Below, piece by piece: positions 26,038 through 38,751 of a stretch of DNA of 64,000 nt. The notes under the pieces are model-generated. The model worked only from the letters and a program-made list of their open reading frames with translations. It had not been told where the DNA came from and searched no databases. Position 1 is the stretch's first letter; each line of letters starts with the position of its first letter. Source of the DNA: Abelmoschus esculentus (taxonomy: Eukaryota > Streptophyta > Magnoliopsida > Malvales > Malvaceae). Position numbers and translations under genes: made by a program. The DNA is taken from positions 2,162,501 through 2,226,500 of the forward strand of contig JAUCBN010000016.1 of assembly GCA_035048815.1 (NCBI GenBank), read 5' to 3'.

Positions 26038-26751
26038 AGTGCCGGGTTTCAGCGAGTCGAGTTAAAAAAATTTAAATTATTTGAGTTGAGTCAATATATT
26101 TTATATTTTGATTTTTTTTGAATTTTTTTTATTTGAATCGGTTTTAACAAGTTTGAATCAAGTCGATTTTTCGAGTTTATGTATAAATTTAATTGTATCA
26201 TTTATAATACGATAGTACATTTTAATTATAATTTAAACGACTTTCTTTATATCTACATACATATTTTGTATATGTATAAATAAGAATTTAAATTATTATT
26301 ATTATTATCAAATACTTTTAAGTATAAATATGTCATTTCATTAAATCACGAGCCTCGTTAAAACTTTTTTTATCTAAAAAAGGTCAAAACAAGATAAAAA
26401 TAATAATAAATTAAATATAATAATATAAATACATAAATTAAAAATTATAAAATAATTAACATAATTTAAATAATATAAAAATATAAATAAAAATTATATT
26501 AAATTAAATAAAAAATATAGAAAATGGCCTATCGTAAAGAAAAGAAAATTAAAATTAAAAATAAAAAAAAGATATGACTAAAATAAAATTAAAAATAAAA
26601 TTATATAGGCTAAATATGTAATTAAATTTTGAAAATTTAAACTCGACCCGCAATTAAAATTTTTCGAGTTATTCGATTCGACTTGAATAACTCTACTCGA
26701 ATAACTTAAAATAAAAAAAAATCGTATTGAGTCGAATTTTGTTCACCCCTA
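26038..26751. mobile_element. AT-rich non-autonomous element with 9-bp target duplication
   Basis: Ends in GTTCACCCCTA on the right and has repeated TCGAG/ATTCGA motifs near both ends. It is flanked by GTTGTACTT (26029-26037) and GTTATACTT (26752-26760), a 9-bp direct repeat with one mismatch. It has no coding capacity. A related but diverged type lies at 31211-31840. Family assignment is open; 9-bp duplications fit Mutator-like elements. Confidence 0.5.
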
Positions 26752-27860
26752 GTTATACTTGTGTTCGTTGTTTTTATATTCATTTCTAAATTTTATTTAT
26801 TTATTCATTTATTTATAATATGTTTTACCTTCTCATCTTATTAGATCATGTAAAAATAATTTATAATCATAAATTTTAAAATTGTTCTATAATTCAAACC
26901 CTTAATTATTTGTTAAAATAAAAAATTTGTATCATTGGTTATATCTTTAAAATTTAATCATGTTTTTTTTTTCTTCAAATTTTAAGACTCAAAATCAATT
27001 ATTAAATGCATTAAAATTATTTTGTTAAATTAGATTTACTATAAATATTTTTATACATGAGTGTCAAATCACATTTTTTAAAATATGATATATTAAAGAA
27101 TTTAATGGTTTAGTAATTGGATTTAAATTAATATTTAAAATTTTAAAATTTAAAATTTAAAATTTTAATCTTAATCTTATTTAAAAAAATAAAAGAATAA
27201 AAAGTATTTTTAATGAATCTAAAATTTATAATTTAAAAAATATAAAATATAAAAATAAATAATTTAACCAATCAATTAAAATATAATTTCTAAATTTTAA
27301 TGTGTAAATTAAATCATTGTGATATGATATTTTGTAATTTACATTCATGGTATGGACCAAAACTTAGCCTTTTCGTTTATAAATATGATGAAACTTTTAC
27401 TGAACATAAAATCATAGTTAATATAACAGGGATATTATATCTTCAATTTATTTTACATTTAAAGCATATACATTTTGAGTATGAAATAATCTAATAATAA
27501 ATAAACATAAATTACTCATAATTTGTTTGAGAAAAAAAGTTGTTATTATAAACGGAGTGAATTGGTTTGACGAAGATTTTATCGTATTCGATTCAGATTA
27601 ATCGAATATTGACGGTTATAAAAGAAAACGTTGAATTACAAGATAAGTAATTCTCTTGGAAAAACACGTACAAATTAAGTTATATATGCATCATGGTATG
27701 AAAATCATGGCACTCAAACAATAAATTTTGTACATAAATCTCCAGGCTGTGCAATAGCAGAGTTGAGAGGTGAAACCAAATGAAGATGATGACAGAGACA
27801 ACTCCATTGTCCCCAGTCCCATTTTCAGACATCTATTTAATTACCAGACATCTCATTCTT

Positions 27861-27965
27861 CACAGCCTGTAATGGTAAAACAAATAAATAAATTGTAATT
27901 GCAGCTCAGATGATAGACCTTGGCTTATCATCAGCCCTTTTCAATCCATTTTGATTCCTGACGAT
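27861..27965 (-). pseudogene. Relic of the CAF gene 3' end (last coding bases and 3' UTR)
   Basis: By eye it aligns with the CAF gene 3' end at about 32151-32272: CAGCC[T/C]GT[A/G]ATGGT, then ATTGCAGCTCAG exactly, then a gapped match ending in CCCTTTTC and CATTTT-GAT-CC. The alignment has many gaps and substitutions. Its place upstream of copy A mirrors the intact CAF gene upstream of copy B, as expected for one tandem duplication. Confidence 0.55.
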
Positions 27966-28753
27966 GATGTCAATATCGTTGCTGTAATAACGTTGCCAAC
28001 ACACCAGACCAATGGTTCGACTCGATTGCCGACCTCCGAAGGCGATTGTCAGAATACAACCACCGTAATCTACAGCGTAGAACTATGAACTTGTCCGGAT
28101 GGTAAAAGATAACAATGTCTACATCTATCTCAAAGTTTAAGCAGATTGCTGAGGAAATGCACTTTCTAGGAAAATGCTGCATTTCCTAGATCTAATATGA
28201 ACCATTGGTCTTAGGTTGTATGCTTGTACTTTCTCGCCTTTTCCTAGAATCCAAACAAACTGTTCATGGTATCTGTGCTCAAGTAACTGTGACTACATAA
28301 CTAAATGAGAAGCTAATAGAGTTAATCCGCCTTGAGTCGACTCGACTTTAACGGTCACAAGAAACTTCCTTGAATTTGATTGAACTAGCACATCATGAAT
28401 CCAATATTCTTAACAGAATTGCATGAATAAATCTATTTCATTGATTTAATTTAATGAAACCCTGCTTGCCTTCAGGATTTAATTTTCATACATGTCTCGC
28501 ACTGCGATTTCTCCGGTAAGTAACATCGAAGAAACCTCGAATTTCTCTTTATAATAAGCAAGTCGAACAATCTCGGGGTGTTTTATAGTTATTGTACAAA
28601 TTGAGTTCTGGTATTTGATCAAACTGCCTACTGGGATTCTACATCCTACAGTTTCATGAACACACTAAGTTTTCACACTATTCCTGCTAGCTAATTGAAT
28701 ACAGTAGCCGTTCGTGTTAACCCGGAATTTCTACACCGGCGATCTTCTCTCTT

Positions 28754-30402
28754 TTAAGTGAGTTTTCGGTAGGATTCAGGGAACAACCTTGAGAAAGAAG
28801 ATTCCTTGAGTTTAACTACTACAGCAAATGCACCATAGGCTGGTAAGTGCATTGTTCCGACTGCAAGGTACCTGTTAGGCCCGGTATAGCAACGGAGACA
28901 GAAGCACGGTTAGCAATGTACATGGAGAACGTACATGTGTGTATGCGTAGCAAAACATAACAGCAATGATGTTTAGATGAAGAGTAAAATGTGTACCAGA
29001 TCGGAGCATAATACGGTGTCAAGTCGAGGAACGGATACGGCCACCTGCAAAGAGATGGATGCCACAATATGAGAATAAGCCATTGGCAACACAGAGAGAT
29101 ATAATCGTAAAACGGATATGGAACTGTACCAAAGGTTAAAATAAGCATGGACGAGCCATTGGAATAAAACGAAGAAGCTGGTCCATAAGAAAAAATATGC
29201 AATTCGGAAAAATGGGAACCGCTGCAAGGGGAAAAGGTAAACATCAGAATCGCAACTGATCGAAAAGAAACTCGAAATGAGATGCCAGTATGAGTATTAA
29301 ACAAAAGTAAAACTCACCAAGCTATTCAAAATTAAGTCACAGAGTAGGAAAACAGCATTGACTGAGTGCATACAGATAATAAGCATCTGCAGTAAACATG
29401 GTTTAATCTTATGCACGGCAACACAACACAAGTTCCGAGCAAAAGAAGAAAATCAATCAGGAAAATTAGAGTTAGCGGCCCCGTACTTACCAAATCCACA
29501 CCGCGCGGTATGGAACTCAGAAACGGATAAAGAATAATCCAAAATACTAAATCAGTGAGCATTGCAGCACCTGCAGAAGCCTATTCAAAGACAGCTCAGT
29601 TAGGATGATGTTCAACTACTTTGCACAACTTATTTGAAACTGATTAGATAAAAAGAGCATACTTGATACATAATTTGAAAGGAATAAATCCATCCTCCGG
29701 CTATTTCGCGATCATCTGAATGTTCGGACTCATTGGATGCATCTACAATTTCTCCAGGAGTGGGAGACTCGGTATCTAAACTAACACGATCAGCGCTATC
29801 ACAACGAGCTTGTGCCCAGTGTTTTTGACATCCGTATATGGAGATTACACATCCAAGCTACAATCAAAGCAGAGAATATTAGCAATCGAAAACCGATGAA
29901 GCACCGTGCACCGTGCACCGAAACAAACATGATAAAATGGTACAAGAGACATACCATAAAGTATGTTGTGATCAAAGTAAATGTCCACCTGTTCAGGAAC
30001 ATATAGAGAATAAATCATCAGGCAATGGTAGAACTAGAATCAATGCAGAATATGTAAGCTGTAGAGATATATCACTCACTGAGTATAAAAGAAGAATATG
30101 CTGAATCCGTCGATGGCGACATTGAGCACAAGCAATGTTAATAGCGTGGTGAAAGCCAACATTCGAAAACCGAGCAGCCAAGCGGGGTGAATGCTTTTGA
30201 GACATGTATTCCAAGCTTCCTCCTTATATACCACCCCAGGACCAACGTTCTGATTTTCTCCATCCCCAGAATTCGATTTTTTCCATCCTTCGAATTTGGA
30301 AATTAAAATTGTGGCCACTACCAGGTAGAACAACATGAAAATCGAACAAACGAAGAACCTCCAATTCAACCAGTAGCTTGAGGTGGTGGTTTCGGCAGAC
30401 AT
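28754..30402 (-). CDS. Multi-pass membrane protein, unknown function (At1g10660/rolling-stone-like family), copy B
   Basis: Eight exons: 30402-30080, 29988-29955, 29857-29663, 29580-29491, 29386-29318, 29221-29130, 29044-28997 and 28871-28754, giving 322 aa. The intron positions and phases equal those of copy A at 23521-25491, so they are tandem duplicates. Conserved strings include SYWLNWRF, EAWNTCLKSIHPAWLLGFR, SIYGCQKHW, ASAGAAMLTDLVFW, MHSVNAVFLLCD and WWPYPFLDL. The start MSAETTTSSYWLNWRF looks like the family's normal short N-terminus. The frame upstream has a stop (TGA) just before codon GAT at 30438, so no extension is needed. The third exon is shorter and more acidic than in copy A. 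Biochemical role is unknown. Confidence 0.9.
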
Positions 30403-32235
30403 GATGGGCTGCCAAGAACGTGTTGGGGAATGAGGATCCTGTCAACAATACTCATGAAATTAATCCTACTTGCTACATTGATTATCATAATTTTGTCAAA
30501 GAATTCAGATGAAAACAAATATAACATCTTTTCTATGGAATATATTATCAAAAACCAGACGAATGTTATAGATTTTTGCAATGAAAACGCTTATAGTTTA
30601 CCTTTAACAGAAGCAAATTATTTTATGAAGCTGGCTGAGGCAGAGGAGAGGCCAACACAGGGAACATGATCGGTGTGCCGACGGAAGAACAGCGCAGGTG
30701 GCTGGTGTGCTTAGGAACCTTCAGAATTTCTTCAAATTTCCAGGGAATTGCAATGGAAATAAACAATGGGGATGGTAATGGAAATGGAAATGGTTATCTA
30801 TTTTATTTGAGTTATAAATTTTTTTGTTATTTATTGCTGAATTTTAGAGGAAGGTTTTATTGTCTTGAAACAAAGATTTTATCCGAAAAAACAGACAAAT
30901 GAATTGTCATTGTCAACCACGAGACAAAGATGTTCTCAAGAATTGTCGTCTTCACTTACGATTCAATTACACACGTATATATATAATTCAATATAAATAA
31001 ATAAATTTTATAACAATCTTTTTTCAAGGAAGTTTCGCAAAAACAAACTAGTAATTTTCCGTAAATCGTTAAAATTTTAGGAAATTTAATACTAATTTAT
31101 TACTAATAAGCTATATTAAGAATATTATTATAGTTTTATTTACATAAATGTGTTGTATTATTTACTTAAGGAAACAGTAAACTGCTACCAAAATACAACA
31201 GCAGTTACTAGGAGTGTTTATAACCGGTACCCGGGATTTCGGGTACCAAAACATCGGCCTATAAAAATCGGGTACCCGCAATTCGGGTATCCGATTTAAT
31301 TTTTTATATATTTTTTTAATTTTATTTTAAAAAAAAATATAAAAAATATTTAAAATTTCATGATATATATTTTAAACACAAAATTATTGATTTAAGATAA
31401 GTTTTAAAGATAAATATTTGAATATATATGCATATATTAAAGTTTATCGATAAAAAAATGTATTATTCTCGATCATAATTTTTCTTTTAAATCTAATATT
31501 GGCAAATTAATATAAATATTTATAAAAATTCAAAACTTAAAAGTCTATAATACAAGTATAAAAAGAAATTAAGGATTTAAAATTAATTTTAGAGAAAAAT
31601 AATAAAAATATGATTTAAAACTTAAAAATATATATTTATTAAAATTATCGGGTCGGGTCGGGTACCCGATTTTTAAAAAAATTTGGCCCTAACCCGGTCC
31701 AACTACCCGAGAAAAAATACGGGTCGGATACCCGACCCAAAAAATTCGAGTATTTCATTACAAATACCCGGTAAATTTTAAAAGGATAGACGGGTCAACA
31801 AGTCGAGTAGTTCGAATCGGATATTTTTAAACAGCCCTAACAGTTACAACTAACAAACAAGAGAAGTTCTCAGTTAGAATCAGTGAGGTGTAATTAACTA
31901 AAGAAAACATATTCATAAATTATATTCTTCTAATATTTTTTTTTACCAAAGCTCTTTTTGTTGGCAATAAAATTTAATTGTTTTTTTAATTATATTGTAA
32001 TGTCAAAAAGGGTAAAATTCTGCATGGATATGTAACATTTTTCCTGATGAAGTGTAACATGTAAAAATAAAATAATTAGTAGTATTTAATATATATTATC
32101 CTTCAAAGAGTAAAGATTCAATTATGAGAAATGGGGATATACATGCATGATCAGCCCGTGATGGTGAAGATAATATCAGTAGATATAAGAGAACGACAGA
32201 AATTGCAGCTCAGTAGACTGACCTAGTGAGCTCGG
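30403..32235. other. Intergenic: copy B promoter, transposon insertion, CAF 3' UTR
   Basis: The left 200 bp, the 5' region of copy B, resembles the 5' region of copy A: a shared ATGATAA-CAATG-AGCAAGTA block near 30470-30500. Then come AT-rich DNA, the element at 31211-31840 and the 3' UTR of the CAF gene. No other gene was seen. Confidence 0.6.
31211..31840. mobile_element. Non-autonomous element rich in CGGGTA motifs, 9-bp target duplication
   Basis: Starts GGAGTGTTTATAACCGG and ends AAACAGCCCTAA; the ends are imperfect inverted repeats (GTGTTTATAA against CTGTTTAAAA). Near both ends are clusters of CGGGTACCCG-type motifs. It is flanked by CAGTTACTA (31202-31210) and CAGTTACAA (31841-31849), a 9-bp repeat with one mismatch. 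No coding sequence. Confidence 0.55.
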
Positions 32236-35200
32236 CTACTGATCTACCCTTTTCGACTTCATTTTTGATCCCCTTTGGAGCCTTTCTGCAATATTGTCAA
32301 TAGGTAATGACCCTGGTGGGATTGATGAATCGATATCTTCAATATCTTCGAATGAGTCGTCATCATAATATTCATCATCAACAGTGTCATCGTCGCTGTA
32401 AAGATGATTTTCTTCATCAAAATCCTCACTGTAAAAACCACCTTTAAACTCTGCCGAGGAACCCCCGGAAGAACCATCTTTGCCGGACAAGACTAATGCT
32501 TCACAGGAATGCTCTGTGGCCAGAGACATGCCTTCAAATTCTTCCACCTTTTCCAGAAGAGCATCTGGGCCCAGAGCAATCTCTTCCAACAACAATGCCT
32601 TGCTTGACTCAATTGCACGTCTCCAGAGGGACATCATTTTTGGACTAGATACAACTGTTTTGGCATCCGGTGTACCGCTATCATCGTTAGACTTGGCTGT
32701 GACGCATAAGAAATTGTCATTGAAAGTCAAATCTGCAGTGTAAAAGAAAAAGAATTTCAAAGCAGCAAGCAGTAACACAACGGAACATAACCAATAGAAT
32801 CCCTTGGGAACTTCTAATAGTCACAGAAATTCTTTGGAACAAAATCCTCACGACATCCATCTCAGTTAAGCTTTTAAAAAAAGGCAATACAAAAAGGTAC
32901 CCTAATACTCTTTATAATGCATACCTGAATTATCTATAGCACTTGAAATGTCAGCTTTAGCAGGAAGTAAAGTTGAAGAAGTGTCCCCATACATGGATTT
33001 CCACTCCCGTCCCCTCCACATCAAAATTTGTTCATCATCAAAAGATAACAAAACACAAGGAACCAATTCCTGATAAATAAGGAAGAACAGGCCACAATTA
33101 CAAGGAAACATATAAAGATATTAGTAGAATGACCAGAATTAACCGATATTATTCTGAACTCATATCTTGTCGGTACACTTCATGTTCAGCTAAGCACCAA
33201 ATATGGGGGTGTTTGGTCTTTACATTTTTAATGTGGCTCTTGAGTTTGATAATATCACATTGGACTATGATAGTTTCTAGCTTTTCATATGTTTTTATAC
33301 ATGATTATTTTGAGTATGTATTAAGTGCATGTCAATAATCAGGAAGATGCAGAACAATTTCTAAACCAGTCAAAGAAGCATAATCAGCATCACACTTGAA
33401 TATACAATTAAGAAAAAGTTCTTGGTGGCATTCATATGGTTTAGCATAAAAAATATCTAACTCAAAATACTAAAGTGTGAATTTATATTTTTAATTCACT
33501 AGTCCCTCCATTATCATTAAATATAGTCATTTGAGCTCAAACCTCCAAAGAACAAATTCAAGATCCTTGTTATCTCACATTTTTTTCATAAAACAAATGT
33601 TAAACCAGTGCCACCAAGTTTTTTGGATTCTCTTGGTTTTTGGATTCTCTTGAATAGCAAAAGAATGTTACAGACCTTGAGCTTAGCACCTATCTTCTTG
33701 TAGTCACTTGCATGCATCCCCTTGCAGTCAATCTTCACCAATGGGCTTCCTTCAAACGCATCTCTAACATCTTTCACTAGGGAAGCATATACACCATTTT
33801 TTGCTGCAACATTAGCAAAAAAAGGTTAGTAACTTCTGGAAAAGGCAAATGCATATGGTAAAATCTCCCTAGAAACCATGTAACAAAAGCACAAGATTGC
33901 CAACAATGCAAACCATGCTTGAATCAATTACCTAATTTACATATGGGCAGAAGTGATTTCCCTTTCTTCCGAAACTGATCCGCTTCAGCTTTTGTCAATC
34001 CTTCTGGAGCTTCTTGGATAAGTTTTGGATAAACTGGAGTAGCTGGTTTCCAAAGCATCACTGGGTACTGTGGACGAGTACGATAGTTGTAGTTTCGTCC
34101 CCGGAAAAGATAAACAACGCCACCAACTCGGTGAATGATTTTCCCCCCAGTTTTTTCCTGACGTCAAGAATAAACTTGAGAGGGAAGGAAATAAGAGGTT
34201 TGCCTATTTTCCTAAGAAATGAGAAATGTCCATTCAAATATAAAAGACACTTTTTCTAAAATGGAGCTTGAAAAAGGTTGAATAATTATTGCACTTAAAA
34301 GTTAGTCATATAAACACATCTTGTAAGTTGTAACAAACGTTCGATGCCAACTTACTTCTCGAGAGCTTTGTTTGTTGGAGTGAATACCAGATCTGGGGGA
34401 TTAAGAAACTAACAGGCAAACAGAACATGTTTCTCCTTCAACAGCGCAATCAATCAAAATATACAGAATCTACATTCTAAAAGGAGAAAGTGTGGGGAGT
34501 GCATCCTCTAAAATCACAGAAAGAGAGAAGTTCAACTTCTAAACCAATTCATAAGGGGTTTTAAACTTCAGAAAACCAATGTTTTTCTAACCAAGTATGC
34601 AAGAAATACTCTCTCGGATCCAAATAAATAAAGGGTATACTCTAAGTGCTAGTTCCATCATTATTATCAAAATTAAGACGAGTATTCATATAAACACAAA
34701 GGGTAATGCTCTACTGTAAACAAAAATACAAAAACATGGTTCTGAAGGAACATAAACAATTGAAAAGATTGAAAACAAAAAGAGTGTTAACAGAGGCAAT
34801 TACTTCAATATGACGACAAACGTTATCCATGTCGACGGTGGGAACTCCTTTGCACTTAATTTTGCAAACACGACGGCGTTTCCAATGCGTGTGTATCAAA
34901 TCCAACATGTTATGCGTCAAACCATCCCTCCCTAAGTCCATAAAAAAAGCTTTTTTATCGTTACAAAATACACTTTTTTTTGCGTATAGTATCGAGAACT
35001 TACCGAGATTAACCTGACGGTTATCGGATAATAGAGGTTTAACCAGCATCTTAATCTCCCATTTCTTCAAAGGCTCCCCTAATATCTCCTCTCTCGTTTT
35101 TCCTTCCTTGGGATACTTCCCGAACGGAAACGGTCCGGGCGTTTCCACGAATTTCACGCCTTTTTTATCAGGCGGAGGAGGGTTAAACGAATCGAAAAGC

Positions 35201-35751
35201 GGGATCTTCTTCTTCGATTTCTTCAACGGAGCCTTCCCAGTCCAGGGCCGCGGCATCGTCGGCGGCGCGAACGGCAAATAAGCCGGCTCCCTGATAGCTA
35301 TGGGCTCGGCATTGGGGGTCTCCGAGTAACTGTACTGGAACTCGAAAGGAGCGCCGGGGAGCTTGTAGGAGACGCCGTTTTCGCCAACAATGACACATCG
35401 GTCACCGTCGGATTGGATGACTCCTTTCTTGACGGGTTTCCGATAGTTGGAGCGTCGGTGAGGGAAGGAGAGGGCGGGGTTGGAAGGGGGAGGGGTATTG
35501 TGGGGATTCCGGTGGCGGGGAGGAGGATATTTGGGGATAGGGATCGGAGGTGAGGGAGAAGGAGTGGATGAAGCGGTGTCGTTTTGGCGTGGGTTTGAAG
35601 GAAGGGAAGAGAAGAGATTGAGGCCAGGGAGTGACGCTAGAATTGGCATTGAAAATAAAACTGTGAACTTGAGATTCTTCCTGTTCCAGTTCCAGTTCCA
35701 GTTCCAGTTCCAAATTGAAGATAGTGGAGTGAAGCAGATAGATTTGGTCAT
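32236..35751 (-). CDS. CAF2: CRS2-associated factor (CAF1/CAF2), chloroplast group II intron splicing factor
   Basis: Binds the peptidyl-tRNA-hydrolase-like CRS2 and helps splice chloroplast group II introns. Six exons: 35751-35004, 34931-34804, 34157-33932, 33803-33676, 33069-32925 and 32732-32236, giving 623 aa. The N-terminal 60 residues look like a plastid transit peptide. Then come a proline-rich linker and two CRM RNA-binding domains: ILGEPLKKWEIK to VVYLFRGRNYN, about 225-320, and KSLLPICKLAKNGVY to QILMWRGREWKS, about 350-445. The tail is acidic (DDDTVDDEYYDDD). A second ATG at 35769 would add six residues. A TTCCAG repeat encodes WNWNWNWN near the start. CAF1 and CAF2 are hard to separate by eye. 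Remembered synteny with At1g23400 favours CAF2. Confidence 0.92.
35683..35711 (-). repeat. Hexanucleotide repeat coding for (Trp-Asn)n in the CAF transit peptide
   Basis: Nearly five units of TTCCAG on the plus strand, read GGAACT/TGGAAC on the coding strand, give WNWNWNWN. It is expected to vary in length without frameshift (six bases per unit). Confidence 0.85.
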
Positions 35752-36144
35752 GATTTTATTAAATTTCACACATTAGCCCTCACACTTTTGGATTTTTCAG
35801 AAACATATCATTAAACTTCAAAAACTTACAATTTAGTACTCAAATTCCAAATTTTCTCAATTAAATCCCTAAATTCCAATATTGAACCTGGGAAGTGAAC
35901 CTCAAGGGAAAGATATCCAACACCTAACGACTAAACCATGTAAAAGATATATAATTTGATAAAAGAAATTGTATTCAAATTAAATTTTGGAAGATAGTTG
36001 ATTTCATTTACCTCAAAAAAATACAATGAACACTGCATTTAAGTATGTTTCAAAGTTCAAATCAGGGTCGACATTACAAGAAAAATGAGAATAACAGACG
36101 CATAACTAAAACAGAGCATTGCAGGGTAAGCTCTACATGTTTCC
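35752..36144. other. Short intergenic spacer between CAF and RPB10
   Basis: About 390 bp: the CAF 5' UTR and promoter on the left and the RPB10 3' UTR on the right. The part at 35800-35940 (TTTTTCAGAAACATATCATTAAAC...) resembles dispersed AT-rich repeats. No gene. Confidence 0.55.
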
Positions 36145-37665
36145 TTAACTGTTATCCGCCTTCTCCAGTGCTGCAACAAATATGTGGAGTTAGTAGAAAC
36201 GTTACCGAATAAGTTCGGATCAAAAACCTGCAGAGAAACTCGAAGGAAATTGAGGGCAGAGCAGGGTGACAAGAGAGATTACAGTTGTAGTTCAGAAGCT
36301 TCTCAATGAGATCAACATGAGTCATAAGCATTCTCCTACAGCAATATCGAACCAGCCCCAAAGCATCAAGAGCATCGCTGCATGCCAAACAAATCAAGAT
36401 TTCATTCTCCGCAATACCAGTCTGAGCGTTGAGCTTGTGTGCTTGACTACTTGACTACCATCAATGAAGACTTTGATTCATAGACCAACAGTAATAATTA
36501 AACTGGATTAGGGTTCACATCAACTGGCAACATCATTTTATCATACATGTCTGGATACATTTCCTTGTATCCATACTCAATGGGTGCAGAAATTTGCACA
36601 ATTCCACAAATGTATATCATTAACCAAAGACTATACTTTTGCATTCAGGGGGACAAGGGAAATCACAGTTCCTAAAGTGAACTTCAGAGAACAAAACTTG
36701 TAAAGACTCTTCGAAGTTTCATTGTTCACATTTAGACCTCGACATTCTCGGTACTGAGTAATTACCGTTGTTTATTGATGTTGAATTCAGCAAATGACAC
36801 TAGTTCAAATAAGTCATAAGGGATGAATAACTTAACTATTTGATTGTCGAAAGAATAAGATTTAGAGAGGTTGCAAATAATCAGCTAAGTCCATTTCAAA
36901 GTGAAAATAAAAAGACAATTACGATGTAACTGGTATTTAGCAAAAGCATTTCCTGTTTTCCAATATATCTCTCCAACTCCAGAACTTTCACCTTCTCTCT
37001 ATCACTCAAGCACATCATATACTGCCTCAATTTTCGACAGTGTTGACTCTACAAGGAATATTTCAAGCACCACCTTTTTCACAACTACTATCTTGCCTCA
37101 AAATGCTCCTAACTGTGGATGTTTAAGACCAAACAAACCACTAAAAATCCAATCAGACAAAGAAAGATCCGAGAAGGGTTGCCATTTAAGCTCAAAAGCT
37201 ACTCTCTACCGCATGAATCTTTCCACTAAGATGACATGATTCAATAGCTTTCACCATTTGTTAGCTATTTTTCCTAGACTGATTTGTATAAGGTGCAAAG
37301 TTGGTATTCAAACATGCAGAGGCTTGTAGCCTATTTCATCAGAAAAGATTATTGATTTCCATTCAATAGACAGTTTCTTGCCTATTTCACCAAAAAAAAA
37401 AATCCCCAAATCCAAAAGATAAGAACAGAATATCCATGGCAACAATGCAGTTGAAACAAAAATTAAATAAGAGAAAGATTGTTGGAAACCCTTCGGTATA
37501 GTCGGCCTGGAGAAGATCAAGGTATGTGTCCCATTTGTTACCAATAACCTACAAATACCCAAATTTAAGCGCTACAGATTCACCAAAAAAGCCCTAAATC
37601 CATTTAAGGAAGAACAGAGGGAAAAATACCTTTCCACATGTGAAGCAACGAACTGGGATTATCAT
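36145..37665 (-). CDS. RPB10: RNA polymerases I/II/III (and IV/V) subunit RPB10 (RPABC5)
   Basis: Small zinc-binding subunit shared by nuclear RNA polymerases. Four exons: 37665-37630, 37548-37490, 36377-36283 and 36170-36145, giving exactly 71 aa, the family's usual length. It begins MIIPVRCFTCGK and includes GNKWDTYLDLL and GDALDALGLVRYCCRRM, ending LEKADNS. The zinc ligands C7, C10, C44 and C45 are all present. The second intron is about 1.1 kb. The frame stays open upstream of the ATG to about 37785, but without an ATG, so the start is firm. The protein is nearly invariant in plants. Confidence 0.97.
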
Positions 37666-38751
37666 CTTGTCGTCTTCTCTTTGGTGTTGGCTTAAAGCTT
37701 CTTCCTTTTTCCTTTCCTTGCTCTTGTCTTTTGCCCTACTAAGTTTTAACGGGAATTTGTTATGTTGATCTAAATTAGACCTCAAAAATGCCGGGAATTC
37801 CGTACAAACTCCGAATCACACAACTCTGGAAGTTGGAACAGTCAAGCTTAGATCTTGACGGTAAACAATAAAACTTTATATATATAAAAATCGCCAATTT
37901 TTACAAAGATTTAATAAAAATAACTTTTTTAATTTATATATGTAAAGACTGAATTTTTCATTCAGTCAGCTCAACAGGGTTTTTTATTCATCAAAAGACC
38001 TTTTAAATCACTACTATATAAATTTAAACTATAAAAAATAAAATGATATGATACTGTTTTCCACTTAATTACAAGAGTAGAAGTAAAAATAATTAATTTT
38101 AAACAATTAAAAATTTTTGTTTTGAAATCCTCTTGATGAGTAATATAATATCTTTCGTATGCCAATGTCTTCCACCATACAATCTACGATTGGTCCCTGT
38201 CAAATATAATATATAAAATTACATCATGACAAACGAATGATAACAGGAAAGAGTGATCTTTCTTTCCCATAAATTATCACTCATTGTACTATATCCAACC
38301 AACAATACCTTCGCACATCTAAACCACACATAATAAGAATTACTTATCAAACTTGATGAGAAAATCACATGTAAGAAAAAGGTGATCCTTATTCTAAACA
38401 CTAGTGTCGCACAATAAATATTGAGTATCAATTGACCCTCCACATCATAGCATTCTATTTTTGTTGGAAGTTTATCTTGAACTGCGAGCCATGCGATGAA
38501 AAATTGACGAAGAATATGAAGACTCCAAATAACTCGAAATCAAGGTACCTGATTATTTTTGTGTCTCAAAATCTCTCAAACATTTTAGCTCAATAGGTTA
38601 CTTATTAACTTTTTTCCCTGATTTTTAAGGTATATTTTGAGTAATTTAAATCAAATCGTATTATATATTTTATTTTGATAGATAATTTTTAATAAATTTT
38701 TTACATTTAATATTTTAAAATCAATAAATAAAATTATTATTTTTAAACTTT

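Larger units (their letters stand above)
25492..28753. other. Intergenic between the two membrane-protein paralogues
   Basis: Holds the 5' region of copy A (to about 25980), a 714-bp transposon-like insertion (26038-26751), AT-rich DNA, a relic of the CAF gene 3' end (27861-27965) and, from about 28480, probable 3' UTR of copy B. No intact gene. Confidence 0.6.

Noticed and set aside
37666..37785. 40-codon N-terminal extension of RPB10
   Set aside because: No ATG begins it (the first codon is TTG), and RPB10 is invariant at about 71 aa starting MIIPVRCFTCGK.
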